Of a stretch of DNA of 64,000 bases, positions 24,334 to 33,258 are shown piece by piece. A program made the position numbers and the translations under genes. The notes below the pieces were generated by a model that ran no database searches, was not told the DNA's origin, and was given only the letters and a program-made list of their open reading frames with translations. Position 1 is the first letter of the stretch; each line of letters begins with the position of its first letter. This DNA is from CAVSQX01 sp963730225 (GTDB lineage Bacteria; Planctomycetota; Phycisphaerae; Tepidisphaerales; Tepidisphaeraceae): contig CAVSQX010000001.1 in NCBI GenBank assembly GCA_963730225.1, forward strand, positions 248,001-312,000, in the 5' to 3' direction.

Positions 24334-25395
24334 ATGACCGTCGCTAACGAGGTTGCGAAAGTACCCAAGCGAAATTCATCGCATTCGGCGCACAAGCCGG
24401 TATCGGAATCCGTGGGCCAGGTCGAACGAGACCGGCTGCGGATGATGATGCTGATTCGGCGATTTGAAGAAAAGACATTTCAGGAATACACCAAACCCGG
24501 CCAGAAAATTGGCGGGTTTTGTCATTTGTACAGCGGGCAGGAAGCGATCGCGGTGGGCACTTCCGCTTTGTTCGACAAATCGCGCGATTACGTCGTCACG
24601 GGATACCGTTGCCACGGCTCGAGTCTGGCGCTGGGAATGAGTCCCCGCGTGGCGATGGCGGAGCTGTTCGGAAAAGAGACCGGCTGCTCCAAAGGCAAAG
24701 GCGGCTCGATGCACTTGTTCGATGTCAAAGCCGGCAACCTCGGCGGGCATGGCATCGTCGGCGGGCAGCTTCCGCTTGGATTGGGAACCGCGTTCGCCCA
24801 ATGGTACAAAAAAACCGGCGGTGTCACCTTCTGCTTCATGGGCGACGGGGCTGTGAATCAGGGCACGTTCAACGAAGCGCTCAACCTGGCCAGTCTGTAC
24901 AGAGTGCCATGCATCTATGTCGTCGAGAACAACGGGGTGGCCATGGGAACGCAGGTGGAGCGCTCCAGTGCCGAGCAGGACCTGACCAAGCGTGCGGCCG
25001 GATACGCCATGCCGCACTTCGCTGTGGACGGCAACGATGTGGACACGGTCATCCTCGAATTTGGCAAAGCCGTCGAGCGCGCCCGCCGCGGCGAAGGCCC
25101 CAGCTACATCGTCGCCAACACGTATCGTTTCCGCGGGCACAGCATGTCCGATGCGATGAAATATCGCACCAAGGAAGAAGCCGAAAAAGCCCGGGCCCGC
25201 GATCCGATCACGCTGTATCAGGACCGTCTGCGGGAAAAGGGCCTGATCAGCGAAGATCAGATCGAGCAGCTTCAAACGGAAGTCGCCGAGGAAATCAGCG
25301 AGGCCGTTCGACTCGCCGACGGCGATCCGCATCCGCAATTGGAAGAGCGGTTTGAGGATATTCTGGTGGAGAAGTATCCGTACGAACCGAAGTGA
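24334..25395 (+). CDS. pdhA: Pyruvate dehydrogenase E1 component, alpha subunit
   Basis: Thiamine-diphosphate-dependent decarboxylase subunit of the pyruvate dehydrogenase complex. It shows RRFEEKTFQEYTKPGQKIGG, the substrate loop FCHLYSGQEA, TGYRCHGSSLALG, KGKGGSMHLFD and the ThDP motif GDGAVNQGTFNEALNLAS...VENNGVAMGT, then RFRGHSMSDAMKYRTKEE with the phosphorylation-loop equivalent. Length about 353 residues. ATG 24334 is chosen because TTGGAGCACAA precedes it; ATG 24313 lacks a site. First gene of the pdh cluster. Confidence 0.95.
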   Translation: MTVANEVAKVPKRNSSHSAHKPVSESVGQVERDRLRMMMLIRRFEEKTFQEYTKPGQKIGGFCHLYSGQEAIAVGTSALFDKSRDYVVTGYRCHGSSLALGMSPRVAMAELFGKETGCSKGKGGSMHLFDVKAGNLGGHGIVGGQLPLGLGTAFAQWYKKTGGVTFCFMGDGAVNQGTFNEALNLASLYRVPCIYVVENNGVAMGTQVERSSAEQDLTKRAAGYAMPHFAVDGNDVDTVILEFGKAVERARRGEGPSYIVANTYRFRGHSMSDAMKYRTKEEAEKARARDPITLYQDRLREKGLISEDQIEQLQTEVAEEISEAVRLADGDPHPQLEERFEDILVEKYPYEPK

Positions 25396-25403
25396 GGCGA
25401 ATC

Positions 25404-25631
25404 GTGAGTGAAGAGATTAATTTCGAAGGCGAGATTCTAAAGCTGATGGAGCGGGAACCGTTCGTGCTGTTTACTATTCGTCTGACCAGCGGCGACCATT
25501 ACGAAGTGACCGATCCGCATCGAGTGGCTTTGGGCGGCAGCACGGTGGTTGTGGTTCACCCTCGCTCGGGTATTTCATTTTTCCGAAAGAATCAAATCGT
25601 CGCGGTCGATGCTCCGGAAGCGGTCGCCTAA
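25404..25631 (+). CDS. Small beta-rich protein of unknown function in the pdh operon
   Basis: A 75-residue protein between the two E1 genes. GTG 25404 is the likely start (GAGGCGAATC upstream), reading MSEEINFEGEILKLMEREPF; a GTG at 25392 is also in frame. The sequence is VLFTIRLTSGDHYEVTDPHR, VALGGSTVVVVHPRSG and ISFFRKNQIVAVDA: four or five short strands that could form a small SH3/Sm-like barrel. A similar pattern (PFRPFxIHLxxGxxxxVxHPxF) occurs in unlinked planctomycete small proteins. It is eight bases after pdhA and 14 before pdhB, so co-expression is certain, but the function is unknown. Confidence 0.7.
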   Translation: MSEEINFEGEILKLMEREPFVLFTIRLTSGDHYEVTDPHRVALGGSTVVVVHPRSGISFFRKNQIVAVDAPEAVA

Positions 25632-25645
25632 TTTCGGTTACACAG

Positions 25646-26632
25646 ATGCCCACCATGCAATTCCGCGAAGCTCTGCGTTCGGCGATGACTGAGGAGATGG
25701 AGCGCGATGAAAACGTCTTTCTCATGGGCGAAGAAGTCGCCCAGTACAACGGCGCCTACAAAGTGTCCGAGGGAATGCTCGAGCGTTTCGGCCCGCGGCG
25801 GATTTTCGACACGCCCATCAGCGAAGCGGGATTTGCCGGGTTGGGCGTCGGATCGGCGATGGTGGGGCTGCGGCCGATTATCGAATTCATGAGCTGGTCG
25901 TTCACGCTGGTCTGCATGGATCAGATCGTCAACAACGCCGCCAACATTCGGTACATGTCTGGCGGACAATTGAAGATTCCGATCACCTTCCGCGGCGGCA
26001 ACGGCATCGCGCATCAATTGGGCGCGACGCACAGCCATCGCATGGAATCGGTCTACAGCCGAATTCCGGGTCTGATTGTGGTCGCTCCCAGCACCCCCGC
26101 GCAGGCCAAAGGATTGCTCAAAAGCAGCATCCGTTGCGACGACCCGGTCATTTTTCTCGAGAGCGAGAAAATGCTCAGCGAGACCGGCGAAGTGCCCGAT
26201 GATAAGGATTACCTGCTGCCTCTGGGCGTCGCCAAAATCGAGCGCGGCGGGGCGGATGTCACGGTCATCAGTTATGGCCGACCGCTTCAGCGTGTGGTTC
26301 GCCCGGCCGTCGAGGCGCTGGTGCGCGATCACGGCTTCGATGTCGAACTGATCGATTTGCAGACGCTGCGCCCGATCGATACCGACACGATTCTGGCCAG
26401 CATCAAAAAGACCAATCGCTGCGTGATCATCGATGAGGATTGGGGCTATTGCGGGATGGGCAGTGGAATTCTCTACAAGATCCAAAAGGCCGCCTTCGAC
26501 GATCTCGACGCCCCGATCGAATACATTCACAGCGATGAAATTCCCGTGCCGTTCAACCACTTTCTGGAAGAGGCGATGATGCCCAGCGTCGATCGGATCG
26601 TCGCTGGTGTGAAGGAAGTTTGTTACCGATGA
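25646..26632 (+). CDS. pdhB: Pyruvate dehydrogenase E1 component, beta subunit
   Basis: Partner of the alpha subunit; together they form the E1 heterotetramer that decarboxylates pyruvate. The 328-residue product opens with FREALRSAMTEEMERDENVF, LMGEEVAQYNGAYKVSEGML and has SEAGFAGLGVGSAM, PITFRGGNGIAHQLGATHSH and the transketolase C-domain VTVISYGRPLQRV and ILYKIQKAAFDDLDAPIEYI. Normal length, no frame problem. Its upstream neighbour is the small unknown gene; downstream is a 107-base gap with the first long word-like hairpin. Confidence 0.96.
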   Translation: MPTMQFREALRSAMTEEMERDENVFLMGEEVAQYNGAYKVSEGMLERFGPRRIFDTPISEAGFAGLGVGSAMVGLRPIIEFMSWSFTLVCMDQIVNNAANIRYMSGGQLKIPITFRGGNGIAHQLGATHSHRMESVYSRIPGLIVVAPSTPAQAKGLLKSSIRCDDPVIFLESEKMLSETGEVPDDKDYLLPLGVAKIERGGADVTVISYGRPLQRVVRPAVEALVRDHGFDVELIDLQTLRPIDTDTILASIKKTNRCVIIDEDWGYCGMGSGILYKIQKAAFDDLDAPIEYIHSDEIPVPFNHFLEEAMMPSVDRIVAGVKEVCYR

Positions 26633-26634
26633 AT

Positions 26635-26733
26635 TGAATGCAGAGGTCAGAATGCAAAATGCAGAATGAAGATCGGGAGACGTGAGTTCTGCTTTTTACC
26701 ATTTTGCATTCTGCATTCATCATTCTGCATTAG
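26635..26733. repeat. Inverted repeat of ATGCAGAATGC words between pdhB and E2
   Basis: The gap is made of AATGCAGAGGTCAGAATGC and AAAATGCAGAATGAAG on the left, and ATTTTGCATTCTGCATTC and ATCATTCTGCATT on the right, which pair across a GC-richer centre (GGGAGACGTGAGTTCTGC). It could fold into a long hairpin in the operon mRNA and lower downstream expression or act as a processing site. No open frame is present. Confidence 0.75.
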
Positions 26734-26739
26734 GACGCC

Positions 26740-28127
26740 ATGCCCACCGAAATCACCATGCCCCAGCTTTCCGACACGATGTCCGAAGGCACCGTTGTTA
26801 AATGGCTCAAAAAAGAGGGCGATAAAATCCGCGAGAACGAAAAAATCGCCGAAGTCGAAACCGACAAGGCGGTCATGGAGATGGAGGCCTTCGAAGGCGG
26901 AACGCTGGCCGTGATTTTGGCCAACGAGGGCGACAAGATCGCCGTCGGTCAGCCGATCGCCGTGCTGGCGTCGACGAAGGAAAACGCCGCCGATGTGAAA
27001 AGACAGTACAGCGCCGGCCGAGCGGAATCGCCCGCGCCAGTGGAATCCGCGGCTCCGCAACCGGTGGCAGCGCATGCGGAGTCGGAGGCCTCGTCGTCGG
27101 CCGTGGCCACGATGGAATCGGCCAGCGTCGGTGAATTGCACGAGCCGGCCGAAGTCGGCCACGGCGCGACCCGGGAAAAAGCCTCGCCGGTTCCACGAAT
27201 ACCGGCACACGCCTCGGCGGGCAAACGGACTCACGCTTCGCCGCTGGCTCGGCGCATCGCCGCCGACAAGGGGATCGATCTGCAAAAGGTTGCCGGCTCC
27301 GGTCCCAACGGGAGGATAATTCAGCGCGATCTGCCCGCCTCCGCTCCCGCGTCGGCCGATGCCGTTGCCCCGGCGCCGTCCGCCGCTGCTCCCGCGCCGG
27401 CCGCACCTGTGCCGCCGGCCAGGGTTTCGCGCGGACAGAGCCAGGTGATTCCGCTCTCCAAAATGCGGCAAGCCATCGCCAAGGGATTGCAGGCCAGCAA
27501 GCAGAACGTCCCACATTTTTACGTCACGATCGATGTCGATATCGAAGCGCTCTCCGCTCTGCGCGCCCGGCTGAACGCCGAATTGGAAGCCGAAAGATTG
27601 CGCCTGTCGCTGGGCGATTTTATCTCCAAAGCGGTCGCCGCGGCCCTGCGTAAACACCCGGCCGTCAACGCTCACTTCAACGCTGAGAAAAATGAAATCA
27701 CGCGCCTCGGCGACGTGCACATGGGCTTTGCCGTCGCGCTGCCCGAGGGCCTGATCGTCCCGGTGCTTCGCAACATCGACCAGATGGGCCTGAAGGAAAT
27801 CCGCCAGCGCAGCGCCGATTTGATCGACCGCGCCCGCGCCAGAAGCTCAAGCAGGATGAATTGACCGGCTCAACTTTCACGCTCAGCAATCTGGGCACCC
27901 ACGGCGTCAGCGAATTCAGCGCCATCATCAATCCTCCCAACGTCGGCATTCTGGCGGTCGCCGCCGCCGAGAAGCGGGCCGTGGTTCGCAACGATCAGAT
28001 CGTGCCGCGAACCATGATGAAACTGACGCTCAGTGCCGATCACCGAGCCGTCGACGGAGCCGTTGCCGCCGAATTCCTGCACACCCTCAAGGGAACGCTG
28101 GAAGAGCCCGGTATGATGCTTCTTTGA
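26740..28127 (+). CDS. pdhC: Pyruvate dehydrogenase E2, dihydrolipoamide acetyltransferase, frameshifted
   Basis: Core acetyltransferase of the complex. It has an N-terminal lipoyl domain (EVETDKAVMEME with lipoyl-Lys43), an Ala/Pro linker, a peripheral-subunit-binding domain (HASPLARRIAADKGIDLQKV), and a 2-oxoacid-dehydrogenase acyltransferase domain (HFYVTIDVDIEAL) ending with the catalytic DHRAVDGAVAAEF. The frame breaks near 27840. Adding one C back restores RARAQKLKQDELTGSTFTLS, the family sequence; as written the first frame stops at 27864 and the second runs 27861-28127. Linker composition is typical. A sequencing indel is the simplest explanation. Confidence 0.88.
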
Positions 28128-28196
28128 AATTATAACCTGCCCCCGGCGGTTTTCTGAACTAGAATGTTAGTGGCTTGGCCCCTTGGAGGTGCCACT

Positions 28197-29057
28197 ATGA
28201 CCAAACGCCTGGTATTGCTAACGTTCGCGGTTGCCTTGGCTGTGATGATTGGCGGATGCGTGCTCGATCCCGATCAAGCTCCGGCTGCCGCCTCTCCCGC
28301 TGCGACGGCTTCGCCGCAACAGCCGCAATACGCTCAACCCGTCTCGCAGTCCGGCCCCGTGCGGGTGCTGGTATTTCCGTTTGAGCCCGCAGGGAATCCC
28401 GGCACGTACGATTGGGTTGGCCGCGGCATCCAACAGAGCCTGCTTGCCGATCTGAGCAATTCCAGCTCAGCCAAAGTGGTCTTCCCGGCGACGCAGCCCA
28501 CGCAAGGTCCGGTCGATCCGATCGCCATCGCCCAGCAGTCGGGCGCGAATCTGGTGGTCATCGGCACGTTTCAAATAGTCGATAATCAGGTTCGCGTCAC
28601 CGGCCAGGTTTTCGACGTCGCTTCCAGCCAGAACATCGGCGGTCTGAAAGTAACCGGTCCCATCGCCGATTTGTTCAAGCTTGAAGATTCGCTCAACGAC
28701 CAGGTGACGCATTTCCTGCCGAATTCCCCCTCGTCGGCTGCCGCGCCCGCCTCCGCGCAACCCGATCAGGTCGCGCTTACTCCTTCGTCCACAACCTACG
28801 TGCAGCAAGCAGCTCCCTCGGTGACATACATTTACCCGTCGGGTTATCCGTACAGCTCTTACTACTACCCGGCGTACTCGTACGTCGGCTGGCCGGTCTA
28901 CGGGTTCGGCTTTAGCTCGTACTACCCGCGCGGCTACTATCACTACGCGCCCTATCGGCCCGTCTACGTTTACCCATCCCATCCGATTTACTCCCCCGGT
29001 TTTGGTTTCCACGGCGGCGTCGCTTTTCGCGGTGGCTACGCTGGTGGCCGGCGCTGA
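28197..29057 (+). CDS. Lipoprotein with CsgG/FlgO-like domain and Tyr/Pro tail
   Basis: Outer-envelope lipoprotein of about 286 residues. The signal MTKRLVLLTFAVALAVMIGG ends at lipobox Cys21. Residues 60-190 (VRVLVFPFEPAGNPGTYDWV; GIQQSLLADLSNSSSAKVVF; ANLVVIGTFQIVDNQVRVTG) follow the CsgG/FlgO/TolB-N pattern of small beta/alpha proteins that assemble with partners in the envelope. The last 80 residues are Tyr/Pro/Gly-rich (YPYSSYYYPAYSYVGWPVYG). ATG 28197 has GGAGGTGCCACT upstream. It sits between E2 and E3 of the pdh cluster, which is odd for an envelope protein. No role in the complex is implied by sequence. Confidence 0.7.
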   Translation: MTKRLVLLTFAVALAVMIGGCVLDPDQAPAAASPAATASPQQPQYAQPVSQSGPVRVLVFPFEPAGNPGTYDWVGRGIQQSLLADLSNSSSAKVVFPATQPTQGPVDPIAIAQQSGANLVVIGTFQIVDNQVRVTGQVFDVASSQNIGGLKVTGPIADLFKLEDSLNDQVTHFLPNSPSSAAAPASAQPDQVALTPSSTTYVQQAAPSVTYIYPSGYPYSSYYYPAYSYVGWPVYGFGFSSYYPRGYYHYAPYRPVYVYPSHPIYSPGFGFHGGVAFRGGYAGGRR

Positions 29058-29074
29058 GGGGAAATCGAAGATTG

Positions 29075-29136
29075 AAGGTGGAGGATAGAGGATTGCGCAG
29101 AAGCTTGCGCGATCTTCCATCCTCGACCTCCACCTT
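29075..29136. repeat. Inverted repeat of AAGGTGGAGGAT words before E3
   Basis: AAGGTGGAGG (29075-29084) pairs with CCTCCACCTT (29127-29136), with inner pairing of GAGGAT/ATCTTCCATCCTC and a GCGC/GCGC stem around GAAGCT. It lies in the 135-base gap between the lipoprotein and the lipoyl-E3 gene, followed by a purine-poor stretch, and is another instance of the word-like intergenic hairpins. Confidence 0.75.
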
Positions 29137-29192
29137 TCCCTGCTCTATCATCCCATCGCCAGGCAATCTGCAACCACAGGAGATTCACCCGC

Positions 29193-30949
29193 ATGGCCGC
29201 TGAAGTGACGATGCCGCAGTTGTCCGACACGATGACCGAGGGAACCGTTGTAAAATGGCACAAGAATGAAGGAGATAAAATAAAAGCCGGCGAGAAAATC
29301 GCCGATGTCGAAACCGACAAAGCCGTCATGGAGATGGAAGCGTTCGACAGCGGGACGCTGGCGATTATCAAAGTTCAAGAGGGGCAGAAAGTTCCCGTCG
29401 GTGGATTGCTGGCCGTGATCGCCACGGCGGGAGAGAATGTCGAGGAAGTGAAGAAACAGCATAGCGCCGCCGCCGCCCCCGTCGCATTGCCCCAGCCGCA
29501 GACCAAACCCGAACTCAAGGCAGCGCCGCCGCCCGCCGCCAAAGCGGCGGCGACCGCCAGATACGATTACGACATTCTCGTCATCGGCGGCGGCCCCGCC
29601 GGATACGCCGCCGCCATCCGCGCCGGACAGCTCAAAAAGAAAGTTCTGTGCGTCGAAAAGGAAAATCTCGGCGGCACCTGCCTCAACTGGGGCTGCATTC
29701 CCAGCAAGGCCCTGCTGGAAGACGGCGCGTTCATCCGCAAGTTGCGCACCGAAGCCGCCGCTCACGGCGTCTCGTTCGAGCATCTCAAAATCGATTTTCC
29801 CAAGCTGATTGGCCGCAGCCGCGCCATCGCCGAAAAGCTCTCCAAGGGCATCGCCTCCCTGTTTCACAAGTATGGCGTGAAAAGCGAAATGGCGAGGGCT
29901 CAGTTGATCGGTCCGCATCGGGTGAAAATCGGAAGCAAGGAAATCACCGCCGACCACATCATCATCGCCGTGGGCGCCAAATCCACTCCGCTGCCGGGCG
30001 TCGAGTTTGACGGCAAAAAAATCTTCACCAGCCGCGAGGCGATGACGCTGCCGCACCAGCCCAAGCGGTTGGCGATCATCGGGGCCGGCGCGATCGGCTG
30101 CGAATTCGCCGATTTTTATAACGCCGTCGGAAGCGAAGTCGTCCTGATCGAGATGCTCGATCATCTCCTGCCCAACGAGGACGGCGATGTCGCCGCCGTG
30201 CTGCATCGCGTCTTCGAGAAACGCAAAATCGACATTCGCACCAAAACCAAAACCGCCAAAGTGCAAACCACCGCGCACGGTGTGAAGCTCACGCTTGAGG
30301 GAGCCAAGCCCGGCTCCGTGACGGCCGACGGCGTGCTGGTCGCCATCGGCGTCACCGGCATCGCCGACGGCGCGGTCGATCCGCAGTCCGGTCTGGAGTT
30401 GCAAAAAGGCCGCGTCAAAGTCGCTCCCGATTACCGCACCAATCTCCAAAACGTCTGGGCGATCGGCGATTGCGTCACCATCGCCGGCGATCGCCATCCC
30501 GATCTCGCTCACGTTGCGCACCATGAGGCCGTGCATCTGGTCGATCGCATTGTCGACGGAGCCGATCATTCCATCGACTACCGCCAGATTCCCGCCTGCA
30601 CGTACACGCACCCGCAGGTGGCCAGCATGGGCTACACCGAAAAGCGCGCCGGGAAGCTGGCTACGAACTGAAAATCGGCAAATTCCCCTTTAGCGCCAGC
30701 GGCCGCGCCCTGGCCGCCGGTGAACCCGACGGCTTCGTAAAACTGATTTTCGACGCCAAATACGGCGAGCTGCTGGGCGTTCACATGATCGGCGAAAACG
30801 TGACCGATCTGCTTTCCGAGCTTGTCATGGCCCGCAAGCTCGAAGCGACGGAAGAGGAAATCATCGATGCGATTCATCCGCATCCAACCTACAGCGAAGC
30901 TGTCATGGAAGCGGCGGGCGTGGCGTATGGGAAGGCGATTCATCTGTAG
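29193..30949 (+). CDS. lpd: Lipoyl domain-dihydrolipoyl dehydrogenase fusion (E3), frameshifted
   Basis: Flavoprotein that reoxidises the lipoyl groups of the complex, carrying its own lipoyl domain. Residues 1-90 are a lipoyl domain with Lys43 (VETDKAVMEME); a Pro/Ala linker follows; residues from about 124 are the E3 enzyme with FAD motif ILVIGGGPAGYAA, redox disulfide GGTCLNWGCIP (C163, C168) and NAD motif AIIGAGAIGCEF. The frame breaks at the A4 run at 30640-30643. Adding one A restores GYTEKARREAGYELKIGKF and the C-terminal dimerisation domain with IHPHPTYSEA (catalytic His). As written the first frame stops at 30671. Confidence 0.9.
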
Positions 30950-30957
30950 AATAATGG

Positions 30958-31054
30958 AATGCAACGCTCAACACTCAACACTCAACTTTGAACGGGGTGG
31001 GCCACATCCCTCTGTCCACTTCAACGTTGAGTGTTGAGTGTTGAGCGTTGCATT
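30958..31054. repeat. 29-bp perfect inverted repeat of CAACACTCAACACTC words
   Basis: The left arm (30958-30986, beginning AATGCAACG and containing CAACACTCAACACTCAAC) and right arm (31026-31054) are exact complements over 29 bases, separated by 39 bases containing GGGGTGGGCCACATCCC. It occupies the whole gap between E3 and the MATE gene; the right arm ends eight bases before the TTG start of that gene, so it could act as a terminator or as a block to ribosome entry. Confidence 0.9.
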
Positions 31055-31062
31055 AATTCTCT

Positions 31063-32436
31063 TTGACCTCTTCCCGCTCCCCTCTCAACGAGCTTCTCTC
31101 CCTGGCTTTCCCGACCATCGCGCAGATGGCCTCGTACACGTTGATGCAATTCATCGACACCTGGATTCTGGCGCACAGCGGCGGCGGGGTCATTCCGCCC
31201 ACGGCGGCGGCGCTGGCGGGATTTCTGGCGTTCGCGGCCATCAGCCTGGGCATGGGCGTGATGTTCGTCGTCAACACGCTGGTCAGCCAGGCATTCGGTC
31301 GAGGCGATTTTCCCGCCTGCGGCACCTATCTCTGGCAAGGCGTCTGGTTGGCCGTGCTCTTCTCATTGCTTTTGCTTCCGATGCTTCTGGTCATGCCGGG
31401 CGCATTTCATCTGATGGGCCATGAGCCGGTGCTGGCCCACCAGGAGGGAATTTATCTGCGCATCGTTCTGGCCGCCGCGATTCTGAAACTGACCGCCACC
31501 GCGATCGAGCAATTTCTTCTCGGCGTCAATCGACCGATATCCGTCGCCGTCGCGACGATTGCCGGCGTATCCGTCAACGCCGCCGCCGCCTGGATTCTGA
31601 TCATGGGCCGCCTCGGCCTGCACCCCATGGGCGTGGCGGGCTCGGCCATCGCGCAAAACATCGGCGTTGGCGTCGAATTGCTCGCCGTGATCATCTTCAC
31701 CACGACGCCGTCCGTGCGAATCACCTTCGGCCTGGCCGATTGGCGCCTCCATCCACGCCGGATGTTGACGCTCGTGAAAATCGGAATTCCCTCCGGGCTT
31801 CAAATCGTCGCCGACATTCTCGCCTGGTCCGCCTTCACCATGTGGGTCATGAGCATCTTCCGCACCGAAGCAATGGCCGCCAACATTTTTGTCTTCCGTT
31901 ATATGTCCGTCAGCTTCATGCCCGCCTTCGGCATCAGCGTGGCCGTCACCGCCCTGGTCGGCCGATACATCGGCATGGGCCGGCCCGATCTGGCCGTCGC
32001 CCGCGCCAACCTCGGCTTCGCCGTCACCGCCATCTACATGGCCGGCTGCGGATTGCTGTTCTTCCTCGATCGCCGCGGGCTGATCGGTCTCTTCACTGTC
32101 GATCCCGCGGTGCTCGCGGTCGGCCAGCAACTTCTGATTTTCGCCGCCGTCTATCAGCTCTTCGACGCCATGTACATCATCTACAATGGCGCTCTTCGAG
32201 GAGCCGGTGATACGCTGATGCCGGCCGTGATGACCGGACTTCTCTGCTGGGGAATTGCCGTTCTGGGCGGTTGGAGCATCGGTCATTGGCGGCCCGCCCT
32301 GGGACCCGCCGGGCCATGGACGGCAGCGTTGCTCTACGGAATTCTCCTGGGCCTGTGGATGTGGGCCCGCTTTGCCCGTGGCCGCTGGCGCACGATTCGG
32401 CTGGAATCGGCACCCAGCGAATCTCCAACCCCGTAA
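31063..32436 (+). CDS. MATE-family efflux transporter
   Basis: Inner-membrane cation-coupled multidrug/metabolite exporter of 457 residues with twelve hydrophobic segments and the MATE repeats: PTIAQMASYTLMQFIDTWIL, ISLGMGVMFVVNTLVSQAFG and in the second half PAFGISVAVTALVGRYIGMG and IYNGALRGAGDTLMP. The only usable start is TTG 31063, directly after the word-like hairpin and without a visible ribosome-binding site. This is weak and suggests either low expression or a start inside the first helix. Substrate unknown. Confidence 0.85.
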   Translation: MTSSRSPLNELLSLAFPTIAQMASYTLMQFIDTWILAHSGGGVIPPTAAALAGFLAFAAISLGMGVMFVVNTLVSQAFGRGDFPACGTYLWQGVWLAVLFSLLLLPMLLVMPGAFHLMGHEPVLAHQEGIYLRIVLAAAILKLTATAIEQFLLGVNRPISVAVATIAGVSVNAAAAWILIMGRLGLHPMGVAGSAIAQNIGVGVELLAVIIFTTTPSVRITFGLADWRLHPRRMLTLVKIGIPSGLQIVADILAWSAFTMWVMSIFRTEAMAANIFVFRYMSVSFMPAFGISVAVTALVGRYIGMGRPDLAVARANLGFAVTAIYMAGCGLLFFLDRRGLIGLFTVDPAVLAVGQQLLIFAAVYQLFDAMYIIYNGALRGAGDTLMPAVMTGLLCWGIAVLGGWSIGHWRPALGPAGPWTAALLYGILLGLWMWARFARGRWRTIRLESAPSESPTP

Positions 32437-32505
32437 CCGAGGCAAACCCATTCGCGGTTTGCGCCGATTTCTGTAATCTATCCCCTCGTCCGGCGGCGAA
32501 GTGAA

Positions 32506-33258
32506 ATGATCCAGGTACACAATCTCACCAAGATCTATCAAGACTCCGACGGCAACCCCATTCACGCCGTCGCTGGCGCAACCTTCTCCTGCCAGGCCGG
32601 TGAGATCTTCGGCCTGCTCGGCCCCAACGGCGCAGGCAAAACCACCACGCTGCGATGCCTGGCCACCATCCTCACGCCGACTTCCGGCTCCGCCAACGTC
32701 GCCGGTTTCGATCTGCTGCGCGATCCCCAGCAAGTTCGCCGCCACATCGGCTTCCTTTCCGCCACCACCGGTCTCTACGGCCGGCTCACCGCGCGCGAAA
32801 CCCTGCGATTCTTCGGCACCCTCAACGGATTTGATCCAATGCAGCTCGATCGACGCGTCGATCAGGTGCTCGACATGTTTGACATCACCGCGTTCGCCGA
32901 TCGCACCACCGATCGCCTCTCCACCGGCATGAAGCAGCGCGTCGGCCTGGCCCGCGCGCTGGTTCACGATCCACCGGTCCTGATTCTCGACGAGCCCACC
33001 GCCGGCCTCGATCCGATCATCTCACGCTCGGTCGAAAAATCCGTACAGGCGCTGGCGGCGGCAGGAAAGTGCGTGCTGTTTTCCACGCATCTGCTCGATC
33101 AGGCCGAAGCGATTTGCCATCGCCTGGGCGTTATCGGCAGCGGAAAAATTCTCGCCCTGGGGACCGTCTCTGAGTTGAAAATGCTCACCGGAACCGAAAA
33201 CCTCCGCGGCGCGTTTTTCCATCTGATCGAGCAGCAGGAGGCGGCCGTTGCGACTTAA
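32506..33258 (+). CDS. ABC exporter ATP-binding protein, NatA-like
   Basis: ATPase of an ABC-2-type exporter, 250 residues. Walker A is GPNGAGKTTT, signature LSTGMKQRVGLARAL, Walker B LILDEPTAGLD, switch His in FSTHLLDQA. NatA-type Na+ or drug exporters share this form. ATG 32506 follows GGCGGCGAAGTGAA. The downstream permease-protease gene overlaps its 3' end by 11 bases, so the two are one transporter. Confidence 0.92.
   Translation: MIQVHNLTKIYQDSDGNPIHAVAGATFSCQAGEIFGLLGPNGAGKTTTLRCLATILTPTSGSANVAGFDLLRDPQQVRRHIGFLSATTGLYGRLTARETLRFFGTLNGFDPMQLDRRVDQVLDMFDITAFADRTTDRLSTGMKQRVGLARALVHDPPVLILDEPTAGLDPIISRSVEKSVQALAAAGKCVLFSTHLLDQAEAICHRLGVIGSGKILALGTVSELKMLTGTENLRGAFFHLIEQQEAAVAT

Noticed and set aside
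29148..30611. 487-codon minus-strand frame opposite the lipoyl-E3 gene
   Set aside because: Antisense shadow; the plus-strand frame encodes a complete E3.
30958..31054. Repeated CAACACTC units considered as a CRISPR array
   Set aside because: No spacer-repeat alternation; it is one inverted repeat with tandem words.
31363..32967. 534-codon minus-strand frame
   Set aside because: Shadow of the MATE and ABC genes; charged, repetitive composition and no family features.
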